Notes under the pieces: generated by a model
The model's input: the letters and a program-made list of their open reading frames with translations, nothing else
The model's database searches: none
What the model was told of the DNA's origin: nothing
Shown here: positions 34,760 through 45,931 of the stretch, one piece after another
How positions within the stretch are numbered: the first letter of the stretch is position 1
Layout of the letters: each line of letters begins with the position of its first letter
Source of the DNA: Ulva prolifera
Lineage: Eukaryota > Chlorophyta > Ulvophyceae > Ulvales > Ulvaceae
Direction: 5' to 3'
Assembly (NCBI GenBank): GCA_023078555.1
Contig: CM041204.1
Location: 2,208,985-2,272,984 of the forward strand
DNA length: 64,000 nt
Position numbers and translations under genes: made by a program

Positions 34760-37700
34760 CTACCGGCGCTGCTGCGCAAGGGCGATCGCGTAGTTGTATA
34801 CACCGTGGAGGCCGGCCTCGCGGCGCAGCGCGTAGAAGGGGAAGCGCTTGGCGATGCGCGAGAAGCGGGAGCGCCGGTTGAGGAAGGCGTCGCGGAGCTC
34901 CGGCGCGCCGAGGCGCTCGAGCAGGCGCGGCGTGATGCCGCCCGCGAGGTAGACGCCGCCGGTGGCCATCCCTCTCAGCGCCATCGCGCCGGCCTCGGCG
35001 GCGATGATCTCGAGGAAGAGGTCGACTGTCGCAGAGCACACGTCACAGCCGGACGCTGGCGCGGCCATGCCGCGCGCCGTGATCTCCTCCTGCCTCTGCA
35101 GCAGCGCCGGCGCTTGAGGTTTGGTGACACAGAACAGTCCCGCGCAGGTAGCGCCGCTCGTTGTCGCTTGCAGGGGAACTCGGACAACACGATGCGGCAG
35201 CACAGACGAGACTGCTTACAGAGAGGAGCGGCTGCGTTCTAAACAGAGCGTTCTGCATCGGCCCAACAGCACACGCTAGGGTGATGGGGTAATAAAGAGG
35301 ATAGATGCAGAGGAACGTAGCAGAGTGCGACGCCTCCCCCCACAGCGGCCGCTCGACGCAGGGTGCTGCAGCCACGGAGTCAGGCGGCCTTATCACAGCA
35401 GCTTCGTACTGCTGTGATGCTGTGCATGCTGTGCTGTGGGCCGACCTGCCGCCAGAGGAGAACGGCAGCACGTCGTCGCAGAGCTGCTGCTCAGGGTGTA
35501 GGGGCCTGTGCGCGCACCACGCGGCCAGCAGGGAACAGACATCACGTGGTCGAGCGATTCGCTGCGAATTGCAACGGTGGTGTCACGGACTCTCTTGGCA
35601 GCCCGCTCGCTCAGCAGTATGCTGATGCCAGTGAAGCAGTGAGATATCGGCACTGTGGCAACAGAAGACACGAAGAGGGGGGCATCTCAGCTTGCATGGC
35701 CCTGATCAACCCCGCAATTCCCCCCAAAAGGAGAGATGCTTGACCCAAACAGCTCGACCTTAAGAACAAGCGACATGCAACCACCAGCAGAGGGGGGGGG
35801 GGGCACCAGGCTCTGCGGCTGGATGCCGCGCTTGTGGCAGAGGAAGCGGTAGATGCGGGTGAGGCCAATGCCGCACGCGACGTGCTCGACCTCGCACGGC
35901 AGCTCCAGCTCCTCCTCTGCAAAGCGCAGCAGCTCCTGCTGCAGCTCGCCGCGGGGAGCGAAGCCCGCGTGCGAGCCCTCTGACGCCCACGCCTCGTACT
36001 CCTGGTACCCTGCAGGCGCACCCTGCGTTGCGGTGCTCATCACCTGCGTTGCAATGTTTTGTTCTCATGCAGGGTGTCGGAGTGTGGCATCCGCGGCGAC
36101 AGCGGCCGCCCTGTGTGGTGTGTCTGTGCCGGGGGGAGGGGTCACAGTGGAGGGGTGCAGTGGCGGCCGGCGCGCTGGAGGAGCACTGCGACTGCTGTGG
36201 TGGATGCTGCGTGTGGGGACACCGCTAGACCTCTAGCCAGCATGTTCGAGGTGGGCAAGCGCAGCAGCTCCTCAGGCACATCCCTACGCATGGGCGGATG
36301 TCTGTGATGGCCGTGGTGACAAGCGGAATCGGTAAGCCACAGCAGCAGGCACGCACAGGGTGCGATGATGAGTTTGCAGCCGGATGCTACCTGTCAGTGC
36401 AGGCTGGTGTGTGTGCAGACCTTCATGGGTGGGAGTTCAGTGTTGCAGTTTCTGTGGGGTCGCGCCCGAAGATCTTCACACCGGGGTGGCCAGTACACAA
36501 CAACATTCCCGGGGGGCTGGCGCAGAGCCCCCAGCGGAGCGAGCGACACAAGCAAGCCAGAAGACGTGGATGACTGCAAGCAGGAGCATGCTGCGAGACG
36601 AGAAGAGCGCGTGGCGTCACAAAACCTGACAGATCGACGGAACTCTGAACCACCCTGCTGTCCGCTGCAGGGCTGCAACACCGTGTTGCGCTACAGAGGG
36701 ATTCAGCCGGTGGCGCGCTGCATGGTGCTGCATGGTCTATGGCAGCTGAGCGGTGTTGGGTCGTTGAGCCCGATCATATGCAACAATTCCGAATATTCAA
36801 GGCTACTTTAAGGGCAGAAGCCCTGAAAATACTGTAAAGCGACCCAACACTGCAGCTGAGCACAGTAGCAACAGGTGCAGCAACAGGTGCAGAAATAGAT
36901 GCAGCCAAATAGGTGCGGTAGCAGCAGCCGCGGAAGTGTCACGATGCCGATGCCGGAGAGGTCGGTGGTACCGCAGGATCCGCACGCTCCACAAGTACAG
37001 TGCAGCAGCAGATGCAAACGCGCTGCACGTGCTCCGTCTCGCGTGATCAGCACCATGCAGAGGGGGCGCAGGACGTGTGTGGAGCAGTGTTGGGTCATCT
37101 GGCCCGATCACATAGAACAATTCCGAATATTTAGGTCTAATTTCTGGGTAGCAGTCCTGGAAATGCTGCAAAGCGACCCAACACTGGTGTGGAGGACGCG
37201 GTGCAGAGGATGGCAGCCCTGGCCCAGCTGGTGAGGGGGGCCCAGCTGGTGAGTGCAAAGGAGAACTGCGGAGGTCACCACATCAAAACTGCGGTCCGTG
37301 AAGGCAGCCAGTGTGACGAGTGCAGGCAGCCGGGGTGACGAGGCCAGATTCGGAGAGGCAGGTAGCACCGTAGAAACCACGCATCCAGCTGGCCACGTTC
37401 GGCATATCTGGTCCCGTTTATGCAGACAGGCCATTGACCGGAAACCGGATATGGCTCCGTGAAGGCGGATGTGCTTTGCTTTGCTTTACACAGGAGAGCA
37501 TGCTGTGACCTCCAGGAGAGCAGGCTGCGAGCCAGGAGAACATGCTGTGACCTCCAGGAGAGCATGCTATGAGCCAGGAGAGCATGCTGTGACCTCCAGG
37601 AGAGCATGCTGTGAGCCAGGAGCGCATGCTGTGACCTCCAGGAGAGCAGGCTGTACCGCTGAAGCAGGGCAGCGGAAGGCGGGGCGCACCGGTGTCCCAC

Positions 37701-39459
37701 ATGAGCTGCACCTCCCCGAGGCCCGTGCCCGGGCCCAGCACTGCTATCGGGCCGCCTGGAACGGGCTGCCCCGCGTTGATGACGACGACATCATCTGGGA
37801 TCGACAGCGTCGGGATGGCGTACCCGACGGCCACGAAGTCGTTCAGCACCTGCAGCTCTCCAGCAGTCAGGCCGGGCGCAGCGCGTTGCGTCCTAGAGCT
37901 GATTTTGCCAGCCAGTGCGGCGAGTGGATGTTGGAGAGGGTGAGAGGTGTTGCGGTGAACAGGCGAAGGCAGAGGCCATGCCATGGTCTACGTATACAGT
38001 CGGCATATGTGGTCCTGTTAATGTGGAGTTGTCAATGTCCAATAGGATACGGCTCAGCAAATTCAGAATTACTTTACTTTACTTTACAGTCAATTGAGAT
38101 GTACCGAGCCGTATCCCGAAGGGGACATTGACAACTGCAGATTAACAGGACCACACGGCGAAGGGGTAAACCACCTGAGAACCCCCCTCAGCACATGTCC
38201 TTTCAAAGGGCAGAGGCCGGGCATGCTACCGGTTTCCGGAATCGATTCGAAAACCCACTTGACCATTCATGGTGCTAGGCCGGGCACGAGCTCGCCCCAC
38301 AGTCCACCGGCAGTACCTGCCAAAGGTCATGCATTCATGTACGAATGCATGATCGCATAGACAGCTCCATGGGGACATTGCCGACTTCGTCGTCTGCGAC
38401 TGAGACAGGCAATCAAGCTACACGCTGCGACGGTGAGCTAGTGCAGCTTGCAGGTCTGCGATGGCACACAGGGCAAGCAGCACAGCGGATACAAACAAGC
38501 ACCAGGCCAACAGGCAGCAGGAGCGCCTATCTGTTACAACGGGACTGTTTGCGGATGAGGATCATGTAGATCGCAACTGGTTCCTGAGCATTGCCTGTTG
38601 GCCAGGTCCAGCCGTGTCCTTGCTCAATAGAAGCCATCGGATGCTTGACTAGAGACACTGGCAAACGCGAGGAGTGGAATAAAGCTGCCATGTCAGGCGC
38701 TGCCACAGATGCAGTGCTTCTGACTGCCCCGGTTGTGCTTGCAAACAGGCGTTCAGAACAGCATGCGGACGCCATACGTAAGGTCACGTTCACTGAACGT
38801 GACCTTATGTGCCACGAGAAAGATCCGGATCAGGCAGTGGCAGCGAGGTGGGAGCTTACTGCTGTGCGCATGCCGAACTGTTCATAGATGGCTGCGCCAT
38901 CAACAACCCACTTCAGGTTGGTCATGGCACAGGCATTGTCGACGACTGGTCCAGCACATGCCAGGCAACTGGAAGCTATGACTTCGGCTTGATCTCCCGC
39001 AGTGCTGAGAAAATGCTGCAGAGCCTCTTCTATGCTGGCGTAGTCTTGTGTTGACAGTTTCTGCACCAGTTCCGGATGAGTGCCGAGATGACTGCACTCG
39101 GCGATAGAGCACACTCAACCAGGCAGCAGGCACAACTTGAGTACCAGGGACACATTGGACTCCTGGGACGGTGGCTTGTCAAGAATGGGACAGGGGCCTA
39201 GGCAGCCTGGCCATCACGGGTGCAGTGATGGCAAGCACCAGGAGCTGACCTGAGCGAACGATCTGCCCTCGACTCTTTCACCGGTGGTGAGGTCTGCATC
39301 TACAAGTTCAAAACATGCGTTTGTACCTCCTATGCTGCCGAGTAGTAGCGTCACCACGTTGGAATCTAAACTGGAGACTGAGACAGCCTGCAGACAGCCT
39401 TTGATGTCACTTTCGGGCCAGGTACACAACGAACAGCGCGGTCCAGATCCAGGACTCAA
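34760..39459 (-). CDS. Glucokinase copy A, altered phosphate motif
   Basis: Bacterial-type glucokinase (Glk family, ATP + glucose to glucose-6-phosphate). Exons: 39459/39387-39250, 39060-38860, 37849-37690, 36009-35807, 35095-34760; phases agree. Family motifs include AGPVVDNACAMTNLKWVVDG, LNDFVAVGYAIP with the catalytic Asn-Asp, LGPGTGLGE, SEGSH and EHVACGIG for sugar binding, and TGGVYLAGG near the end. The first motif reads LLLGSIGGTNACFE where the sister gene has LLLGDIGGTNARFE. Loss of this Asp and Arg should weaken ATP/phosphate binding, so the product may be inactive, regulatory or altered, although the frame and splice sites are intact. The exon-1 start is uncertain: a CTGCAG acceptor at 39388 suggests an unseen upstream exon. 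Introns carry two MITEs, a fold-back element and a 42-bp tandem repeat. Confidence 0.88.
36751..36852 (-). mobile_element. hAT-type MITE, copy 2
   Basis: Exactly 102 bp with CGGTGTTGGGTC/GACCCAACACTG ends. It is flanked on both sides by the identical 8 bp CAGCTGAG. It lies in intron 3 of glucokinase A. Internal sequence matches copy 4 in reverse (CAATTCCGAATATTC, CCCTGAAAATACTG). Confidence 0.92.
37085..37186 (-). mobile_element. hAT-type MITE, copy 3
   Basis: 102 bp with perfect 12-bp ends CAGTGTTGGGTC/GACCCAACACTG. The flanks are identical 8-bp GTGTGGAG. It lies in glucokinase A intron 3, 232 bp from copy 2 and in the same orientation. Confidence 0.93.
37400..37655. repeat. Fold-back family fragment and 42-bp tandem repeat
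   Basis: Positions 37400-37495 are a diverged fold-back family copy (CGGCATATCTGGTCCCG ... GCTTTGCTTTACAC). It abuts about four copies of a 42-bp unit built from CATGCTGTGACCTCCAGGAG and AGCATGCTGTGAGCCAGG (about 37496-37655). Both lie in glucokinase A intron 3. Confidence 0.75.
38008..38155. mobile_element. Fold-back element, long terminal inverted repeats
   Basis: The two halves are inverted copies: TGTGGTCCTGTTAAT...GTTGTCAATGTCC...GGATACGGCTC on the left and GAGCCGTATCC...GGACATTGACAAC...ATTAACAGGACCACA on the right. They meet in an ACTTTACTTTACTTTAC spacer. I could not find a clear target duplication, since the repeat may extend further (CGGCATAT is shared with the copy at 37400). It sits in glucokinase A intron 2. 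Confidence 0.75.
38779..38807. repeat. 29-bp perfect palindrome
   Basis: TAAGGTCACGTTCA is mirrored around a central C, in glucokinase A intron 2, about 50 bp inside its 5' splice site. Confidence 0.9.
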
Positions 39460-40408
39460 TCAGGCGCACCAGAGACTGAGAAGCAGATATACGGCAGACA
39501 ATCGACGGCGTGGGGCGTGGCGTCCGTTTGAGGACAACATTTTTACGCCACGCGGCCCGCTGTCGGAATCCGCACTGCAACGAGGACAGATGCAGTGCCA
39601 TTGTACCTTCGCTGAGGTATACAGGCCTCAGAGTATGGTGGAATTATCAACGTAAATGTACAATTGCGCCCAAAGGGGCGTGCGGAGCCATGCTGCGTGC
39701 CAATCCTGACAGGCGCATCAGCGGGCCCAAGGTGCAGAAAGTCTAGCAGGCAGCAGGCAGCAAGTTGAGCCTCGCTAATGCAATGTCTGTTCGCGCATCG
39801 CCTTTGTGAAGCATCCATTAGCCTGCGTTGCTACGTTTGGTGCACGCAGAGTGATGCTGGCGCTCGACTGCTGCACCTATACCCATGCATGGCGCCCTCG
39901 CCGAACTGGCCAGGTGCCAGGTAGACCGGCCCAATGCAGAAAGAGGAGAGCCAACACACGTGCAAGCTAAGCCAGAAAGACGATGTCGCGATGGCGTGCA
40001 AATTGCAGCGCTGTTGCACATCGAGCCATCCGCCAGCTGGCCAAGTCACCTCTCCAAGCCATGTGCACCTGCTCAACGTTCACTCGTGGCCCCAGATGGA
40101 GGGTAGCCGAATTCCGTGGCACTCCTTACTGCCTGTCCCTGAACAACCTCACACTTTGCTGTGCGCATTGAACGGTGTAGGATCTGCTGCCATGGCCAAA
40201 GCGGCTTGTCCATACCACCAGGCCTATGCGCCGTTGCAGACATTGCGCTGGAGCGGTTTAAGCTTTCTCAACGCTCTCAGCGGCTTGAGTCGCACGTCTG
40301 GTGCACGTCACAGACACGCGGCATCCTCTGGGCATACTGCATCGTAACGCTGTCTTGGTTCAGGTGAGCCAATGACTGCACATGGGTGAGGCACACCGCC
40401 CTGTCCAG

Positions 40409-40510
40409 CAGTGTTGGGTCGCTTGCAGCATTTTCAGGGCTGCCGCCGAAAAAACCATATCTGGATATTCGGAATTGTTCTATGTGATCGGGCCCGATGA
40501 CCCAACACTG
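40409..40510 (+). mobile_element. hAT-type MITE, copy 4
   Basis: 102 bp with perfect CAGTGTTGGGTC/GACCCAACACTG ends. The 8-bp flanks are CTGTCCAG and CTGTCGAG, one mismatch. The orientation matches copy 1 and is opposite to copies 2 and 3. Confidence 0.92.
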
Positions 40511-40679
40511 CTGTCGAGGTGGACGAGCATCACACACCTGGACTGACCCGTACATACGAGCACATGCCATGAACACATCACCAACACTAAAACTTGTGCA
40601 GTCCTTAAACACGTCCGAAGCACATATGCACATCCAGCTCCTGCTCGACGCGTTGCTACAAGCGGCTGGGTGTGCTCCA

Positions 40680-41157
40680 GCTGATGGTACGCGTGCTCAA
40701 TGCGGCCGCCCCATGAGGGCCCGCATGTAGCTGATGTAGAGTGCGCGTGCTCAATGCGGCCGCCCCATGAGGGCCCGCATGTAGCTGATGTAGAGTGCGC
40801 GTGCTCAATGCGGCCGCCCCATGAGGGCCCGCATGTAGCTGATGTAGAGTGCGCGTGCTCAATGCGGCCGCCCCATGAGGGCCCGCATGTAGCTGATGTA
40901 GAGTGCGCGTGCTCAATGCGGCCGCCCCATGAGGGCCCGCATGTAGCTGATGTAGAGTGCACATGCATGACGGGGCCGCCCCATGAGGGCCCGCATGTAG
41001 CTGATGTAGAGTGCGCGTGCTCAATGCGGCCGCCCCATGAGGGCCCGCATGTAGCTGATGTAGAGTGCGCGTGCTCAATGCGGCCGCCCCATGAGGGCCC
41101 GCATGTAGCTGATGTAGAGTGCACATGCATGACGGGGCCGCCCCATGAGGGCCCGCA
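40680..41157. repeat. 54-bp minisatellite, nine units
   Basis: Nine cores of GCCGCCCCATGAGGGCCCGC occur at an exact 54-bp spacing. Two unit types alternate only in the segment before the core: GCGCGTGCTCAATGCG (type A) and GCACATGCATGACGGG (type B). The order is A-like, A, A, A, A, B, A, A, B. Because 54 is divisible by three, both strands stay open as 18-residue repeats, which explains the long frames here; I do not regard them as genes. Confidence 0.95.
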
Positions 41158-41757
41158 GCGCTCAGATGCCGCCGCTTCTGTGGGGATGGGCTGCCGCTAC
41201 ACGTGCTTGCAGCCCACAAACTCAGATTCATGCTAGCCATCAGTGCCACCATCTTCTTGCCGGGACGCCCCCGCCCGCCTCAGGTGCAATACACACAACC
41301 TGACACCCTTGCTTTACAATTCAACTGTGGCCGTAGAGTAGGCCAGGTCTACTGCTGATCAATTGGGCTTGAAATATTGAATGCCATCAACGCCACTTAT
41401 GGCTCTGGCCTCTACGTCGCTCAACTGCGGGGCTTCGCGGCGCCTGCACGGAAGCGCCGCGTCCACAGCACACCCTACAGGACAACACCCTACGGATATG
41501 ATGCAGCCCGATGCACCAACCCGCACGCCCATGATTGCCATACACTCGTGCGCATACTTGTCACTCGACCGCTGCCACCCGCGCCGGCCGGGCACCTACA
41601 CGATGACCCCGTGAGCGCTGCAGCCACTGCGCCCGTACAAGCATGGCAAGCATGCGTCATCGCACCCCCGGTCCGGCCGACTCGGCCGACGCGGCGGTCG
41701 CGCTTGAGCTGAAGCAGGTGCCGGCCCGCCGCAGCCCCCCTGCCGCCGCTGCGGCCC

Positions 41758-44700
41758 TCACCGCTCGCCCTTCGCGATCGACATCGCAAAGTTGAACACG
41801 CCCTTCAGCCCGGCCTCCTCCCGCAGCACGTAGAAGGGGCACTTCTGGATGACGGTGGAGAGCTGCGAGGCCTCGTTGAGGTAGGCGGCGCGCAGGCGGC
41901 CGGCGAGCAGCCGCTCCTCCCCTATCCGCATCGGGATGCCGCCCGCGAGGAACACGCCGCCGGTCGTGATGCCCCGCAGCGCCATCGCGCCGGCCTCTGC
42001 GCCGATGATCTCCAGGAAGATGTCGATCGCCTGGGAGCAGGTCTCGTCGGGGGAGGCCTCCGCGAGGCCGCGCGTCGTGATGTCCGCCGGGCCCTGCATC
42101 CCCAGCCGCACAGAACCACTCAGACACCAGAACGATTGCACTTCGGAACGGGATTGTGTTTGAACAAACAAAATATGAAGAGACGTGCAGCGGGTGCGTG
42201 TGACAGCATCGCGTGGCTCGGGGTGGCTGCGAGCGCGCTGCGCGCTGATGCGCTGCGTATGCACTCATGATGCATGGTGTGGAAGACTAGCAAATCTGCC
42301 GTGGACGCGCGTTGGTCAGCAACGGCAGGAGGCCGTGGTCCCGCGCAAGGCCGTGCGAGCCACTGCCTCTACAGCACCGTGCACAGTCAAGGGCACCTGT
42401 AGGGCCACTGCCAGGTGGAGAGCTCCACACGCACAGCCAGGCGGCAGGGCATCTGTGCTACATATCGACAATGTCGGAGAGACCAGGGTACCGCCGGGGA
42501 AACAGACAAGCACTGCCATGCCCTCTGTGTGGAGTGCCGGCGGTGCTTCACATGTGGAGAGCGCACCCGTTCTTGCAGTGCGCGCACTCCTGCGATGCTA
42601 CCTGCCTCTCTGACTTCGCCACTGTGAGTTACAAGGTGCAATTCACTACACATCGGGACGCACAGGGGCGCGCACCAGGTCGTCGTGGGGGATGCCTTGT
42701 TTGTGGCAGAGGAAGCGGTGGATGCGGGCGAGGCCGACCCCGCACGCGACGTGCTCGACCTCACAGGGGAACCCTATCTGCAGCGCGGGGTCGGCCTCCG
42801 GCAGGTCCTCCTCCACGAAGGCAAGCAGCTCCCGCTGTAGCGCGCCCCGCGGCGCGAAGCCGCCGTGGGAGCCTTCCGATGGCCACGCGACGTAGCCCCC
42901 CAGCGCTGCACGGCACGAGCTGCGTTGTGGTGTGGTGCTCGGCGGTGTCATATGCATGAGGCTCATGTGTGTGCGGACAGCGGGTCGACTGCGCCGCTGC
43001 TGGTGCAATGAGGGGGTGCGGACCTGTGCGGCGGGTGATGTGGGCGGACGCGCAAAGTGTGGATGTGTGCGTGGACTGATGTGGCTGACGGCCGCGCCCA
43101 CGGCAGTTGGGGCGCAGTAACGCCACGGCTGGTAGGGGGCTGCCCAGTGCAATGGTGATTGCTGTGCTTGAGAGCTGCTTTCAGGGACCGCATGCAGAGC
43201 AGCGTGTGTGACTGCCGTCGAGTCCACCAAACAATATCACCAGATCCGTTGTTCATCGACCCCGGCAGGGGTCACAGCATAGTGTCACAACACCCGGCAC
43301 CACGGCCTGTGCCAAACAGGCGCTCTGCACACGGACTGGCGTACCCCGTGTTCACGGTGGCGCGCTATGCTGTGCTCCAGCACGACATACGCATGCATGG
43401 ACACATTCTCGTGTCCACAGGGGCGCGGGCAGCTCTGTTGGACAGGCTGCTCGAGCCGCCTGAGGGCCTCACGCGACTGCAGCCCCGACTCCGCGGCTAT
43501 ACCATCGTGATGATGCATGGCAACCCCGGCCCGGGGGGTCCACTGAGAATGCAGCTAGCCCGCTACAGAGGGGCCGGTGCCAGCGGGGCTTAGGCAGAGG
43601 GGCATGCAGGGGCGCTCCCCTGCCGTTCAGGCGGCCACCAGCAGCGGCACCCGTCAGCCCAAGACTGGAGATACGCGACACCGCGTGACCGTTCCCTGTG
43701 CCGCCGCGCCCGCAACATGCACGACCACGTCGGCACAGACGCATGGTGCGGTGCAGCCCGCAGGCCAGGGTGCAACTCCGTGCGGCATCGCCTCAAAGTA
43801 TACAAAGTAATATATAGGCACGTGTCATTGCATGCATGGCAGACCACCAGGGTAGACGCTAGATACTCCAGCGCCCAGGATGCCCAGGACTAAACGGGCC
43901 CCTTGTAGCCACTGTGTCCTCGGTGGCAGTTGACAGGGGTGTGGAGGGAGAGGGGAGAGGTGGCGCACCGCTGTCCCAGAGGAGCTGCGTCTCGCCGAGG
44001 CCGGTGCCGGGGCCGAGCACGGCGATCGGCGCGCGTTCGTGCCGCACCCCCTCGTTCACCACCAGCACGTCCGCCGGCACCTCCAGAGGCGGCACGGCGT
44101 ACCCCACAGCCACAAAATCGTTGAGGATCTGCACAGTCGCGGGGGGTCTACTTGACGCGCCCGCACTTGGCTGTCGAGTCCTGTGCCCCGGGATGTGTGG
44201 CAGGCCTGCTAGCGGTGAAAGAAGGCAGCAGTGCGGACATGCCGTGGAGGGTGCAGAGCAGCGACGCAACACTATGTGAGAGGGTGCGGCGCGGGTGGCA
44301 TGGAGCCTCAGCCTCGCAGCACTTCTGGTCTGCGCAGGGCCAGGGACAGCCACACACTGTCGCCGTGCACATGTGGTGTGTGCGCAGCCAGGGCGGACAT
44401 CAACTGACAGTCCCTCGCCGCGTGGAAACTACAGTAGCAGCGAGGGCCGTGCTTTGCTGTCACTTGAAATTGACCCGTTTTTGTGGACGAGATGCAACTT
44501 CAAGCTGGCAGCTGGTGGAGCAGTGTCCGAAGCTCACAGAAGACGATGCTTATGGATATTGGATGGCGGAGGAGATATGATGGCACGGTTAGTACTGTAC
44601 ACAGGCGAGGGCGTGGGCAGTACCGCTGTTCGCATGCCAAAGCGCTTGCAGATGGCGTCCCCATCTACAACCCATGCCAGGTTGGTCATGTCGCAGACGT

Positions 44701-45305
44701 TGTCCACCACGGGGCCGGCACATGCCAAGGCACCCGATGTGACGACGTCAGCCTGATCACCTGCTAGTTCCAGAAATGCCGCGATTGCATCTTCGACGGT
44801 CTTGTACTGGGATGTGGGCATGATCTGCAAGAAAGCCCAGGCCACAGTGAAAGGAAGGACACTCGAGGCATGCAACAGCGTTCCGCTGCCTTCGGAGCTA
44901 AAATTCACGTACTGCCGAGGGACCAGTATGCTGGTGCAAGGGGAACGGGGGCTCTAGTGGCTGGCTATGTATGGGATGCAGACCGCTCACCTCCACGAAA
45001 GATCGCCCCCTCTTGCCCGTTACGACGTCTGCATCTACGAGCTCAAATCGTGCGTTTGTGCCTCCAATGTCTCCGAGTAGTAGAGTTGCGGTTGTGGGAT
45101 CTGTCAATTGCACAGGCTGGTCCTGCAGGCACCGGGCATGCTGGCTTGCGAGCCCGCCTCTGCGACGGCCAGCCAAACTCGAGTACCATAGCAAAATATA
45201 CATCACAAGACATATATCCATCGTACCTGTGACGCTAAACACTTGCGTTGTATTTGCCTGGGCGATCCAGCCACAGCTGTTCTTGCATGGAGCTTTGCCT
45301 GCCAA
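41758..45305 (-). CDS. Glucokinase copy B, intact motifs
   Basis: Same family and same exon plan as the gene at 34760-39459. Secure exons: 45122-44991, 44824-44624, 44128-43969, 42905-42676, 42093-41758; three of them have exactly the same length as in copy A (201, 160 and 336 bp). Motifs: LLLGDIGGTNARFE (phosphate 1), AGPVVDNVCDMTNLAWVVDG, LNDFVAVGYAVP, LGPGTGLGE, SEGSH, EHVACGVG and TGGVFLAGG. All expected ATP- and glucose-binding residues are present, so it should be an active enzyme. Exon 4 has a nine-residue insertion relative to copy A (around PEADPALQI). The frame is open upstream to ATG 45305, but CTGCAG directly before 45122 is probably an acceptor, with the true first exon further up. 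A frame at 45623-45423 beginning MASSFARAR is a candidate. Introns, not sequence class, show it is nuclear-encoded. Confidence 0.92.
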
Positions 45306-45931
45306 GGTCCGGGCTGAGCGGGAGATTTAAGAATATGCATGTCGTACGTCCACGTTGGAATTGTCTTCAAGTGGATGACGCTTCTACGAGATCAGCCTGA
45401 GGCTGTGCCTTCCTTTCCGTGATCAGAAGATGCAAGCGCTTGTCCGTTCACGACCCTCCGTGATGTACACAGCGCACACGGATCCGTGATCAAAAGAACG
45501 GCAAATACTCTTCGGGCTGTTCGTAAGGTGTACAAAAACGAAGGGGCGCCTGAACCTTATGTTTTTGGATTCTGCAAGTTGAGCGTCTTGAGCGTATCGG
45601 GCGCGTGCGAAACTGCTGGCCATTCATTTTTCTGCCGAATGGCGCGTATGCTGTATGGTTGTTGCAGCAGCACTCGCCTCTCGACTCAGGGCAATCACGG
45701 CGGAGGCATGCTGCACTTCATGCACATGGCTGGTGCTCACGTTTCAACGCATGTGCACATTTGCACAGCTACTGCAGCCCGGTACAGGTTCCCCGCCACG
45801 GCGAAGCATTACCCTCTCGAGTGTCCGCGGAGACGTCCACCTCCTTACGATCCGGGTGTTCGCTTCGGTCATTGATTGCATGACTGTCTGCATTGGCACA
45901 TTGACGCAGTGCTGTCACTGTGCCTTTGAGC
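45306..45931. promoter_or_regulatory. Divergent region between glucokinase B and AP2 gene
   Basis: About 0.6 kb between two oppositely oriented genes. It may hold the first exon of glucokinase B as well as promoters for both genes. I see no clear TATA box or other core element that I would assign. Confidence 0.35.

Larger units (their letters stand above)
39460..41757. other. Spacer between the two glucokinase genes
   Basis: It contains the presumed 5' region of copy A and the 3' region of copy B. No other exon is convincing. It holds a MITE (40409-40510) and a 54-bp minisatellite (40680-41157). Confidence 0.55.

Noticed and set aside
34241..35242. 333-codon plus-strand open frame
   Set aside because: Its second half is the mirror of the last exon of glucokinase A, which has clear family motifs on minus; the frame stays open because of GC-rich codons on the other strand.
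40680..41157. CRISPR array
   Set aside because: Units are contiguous with no variable spacers, and the surrounding genes have spliceosomal introns.
40480..41252. Minus frames of about 200 codons with 18-residue repeats
   Set aside because: They are translations of the 54-bp minisatellite; all frames on both strands are open there.
43159..43593. 144-codon plus frame inside glucokinase B intron 3
   Set aside because: No domain, no splice support, and it is contained in the intron of a confirmed gene; a nested gene is possible but unsupported.
41758..45305. Bacterial contamination suggested by the bacterial-type glucokinase
   Set aside because: Both copies are interrupted by GT-AG introns in conserved phases and lie among eukaryotic genes; the gene may be an old transfer, but it is not contamination.
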